Shown here: piece by piece, positions 4,747 to 5,084 of the stretch
How the letters are laid out: each line of letters starts with the position of its first letter
Position numbering within the stretch: position 1 is the first letter of the stretch
From: Smithella sp. UBA2180
GTDB taxonomy: Bacteria; Desulfobacterota; Syntrophia; Syntrophales; Smithellaceae
Direction: 5' to 3'
Length of the DNA stretch: 5,084 nucleotides
NCBI GenBank assembly: GCA_002327415.1
Contig: DCVU01000014.1
Location: forward strand, 287 to 5,370
Made by a program: the position numbers and the translations under genes
Notes under the pieces: model-generated
The model's input: the letters and a program-made list of their open reading frames with translations, nothing else
Databases searched by the model: none
Told to the model about the DNA's origin: nothing

Positions 4747-5084
4747 ATGACAAATTCGCAGATGGAAAAATATAGCGCCGGTTTTAGTCTTTCACTTATC
4801 GTAACGATTTTGCTCAACCCGATTATCCTGCTTAGCAAAGAGCTGAATGCCAATGTTATGAGTGCTCTGAAATCAGCGCTTGGTCATCATTGGACAACAC
4901 ACGGCGCTATTCTCATCATTGTATTTTTTGTTCTTGGTTTTATTTTTTCCGGGATGAAACTGGGAACAAAATTGGATTCCGGGAAATTGACGAAGTATAT
5001 TATTTGGGCTGTGATTATCAGCGGAATTATTATCGCGGGATTTTTCCTGCCCAATTTAAAGGCAGCTTCGGCAATTAAATACTA
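4747..5084 (+). CDS. Three-helix inner-membrane protein of unknown function (3' end at or beyond window edge)
   Basis: The frame is open from 4741 to the last full codon at 5082. The final two bases are TA, so the stop could be the very next codon. ATG 4747 is preferred over ATG 4741, which overlaps the previous stop codon, because GGGGAGG at 4732-4738 is 8 bases from 4747 but only 2 from 4741. At least 112 residues are visible, with hydrophobic helices at about 13-30, 53-71 and 82-101. Helix 2 is preceded by GHHWTTHG (His47, His48, His52), a cluster able to bind metal or heme in principle. The tight spacing with the preceding four-helix protein gene points to translational coupling and possibly a joint membrane complex. 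No family was recognised. Confidence 0.7.
   Translation, partial: MTNSQMEKYSAGFSLSLIVTILLNPIILLSKELNANVMSALKSALGHHWTTHGAILIIVFFVLGFIFSGMKLGTKLDSGKLTKYIIWAVIISGIIIAGFFLPNLKAASAIKY

Noticed and set aside
4890..5078. Plus-strand open frame of 62 codons
   Set aside because: It is a shadow in another frame of the three-helix membrane protein gene starting at 4747, which has a ribosome site and sensible membrane helices.

Overview
The window looks like a piece of an AT-leaning Gram-negative chromosome. The outer-membrane beta-barrel gene fixes the envelope type. The style of the integrase remnant and of the dispersed hairpin repeats suggests Desulfobacterota (the old Deltaproteobacteria), but that is a guess from memory and no taxonomic marker is present.

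Bases 1-1703 are the worn end of an integrated element. First comes the 3' part of a rolling-circle (HUH-type) replication initiator gene, which is cut by the window edge, broken by a frameshift near 490 and then disrupted by a nested inverted-repeat element (668-818). A short orphan coding tail follows (820-987). A second, unrelated hairpin repeat (1002-1081) lies next to the catalytic half of a tyrosine recombinase (1090-1668) that has lost its N-terminal half. The recombinase reads into the 3' half of a complete tRNA-Glu gene on the minus strand (1628-1703), the usual layout of an element integrated at a tRNA 3' end. The tRNA has its own good promoter at 1733-1761, so 1704 onwards is probably host chromosome.

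Bases 1704-2881 hold a minus-strand marC-family membrane protein gene (1851-2438), a candidate 34-residue small protein just upstream of it (2505-2609), and a cluster of hairpins (2637-2753) in the divergent intergenic region.

Bases 2882-5084 are a plus-strand gene series. It starts with a small basic protein combining a Rho-N/SAP-like region and a UVR-like helix, preceded by a predicted promoter at 2783-2811. Then come an outer-membrane beta-barrel protein of the 'MetA-pathway of phenol degradation' type, a four-helix inner-membrane protein, and a three-helix inner-membrane protein that runs off the window. The last two are separated by only 5 bases and both carry histidines in or beside membrane helices, so they may work as a pair. 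I do not recognise their families. No CRISPR array, complete transposon or defence system is visible.
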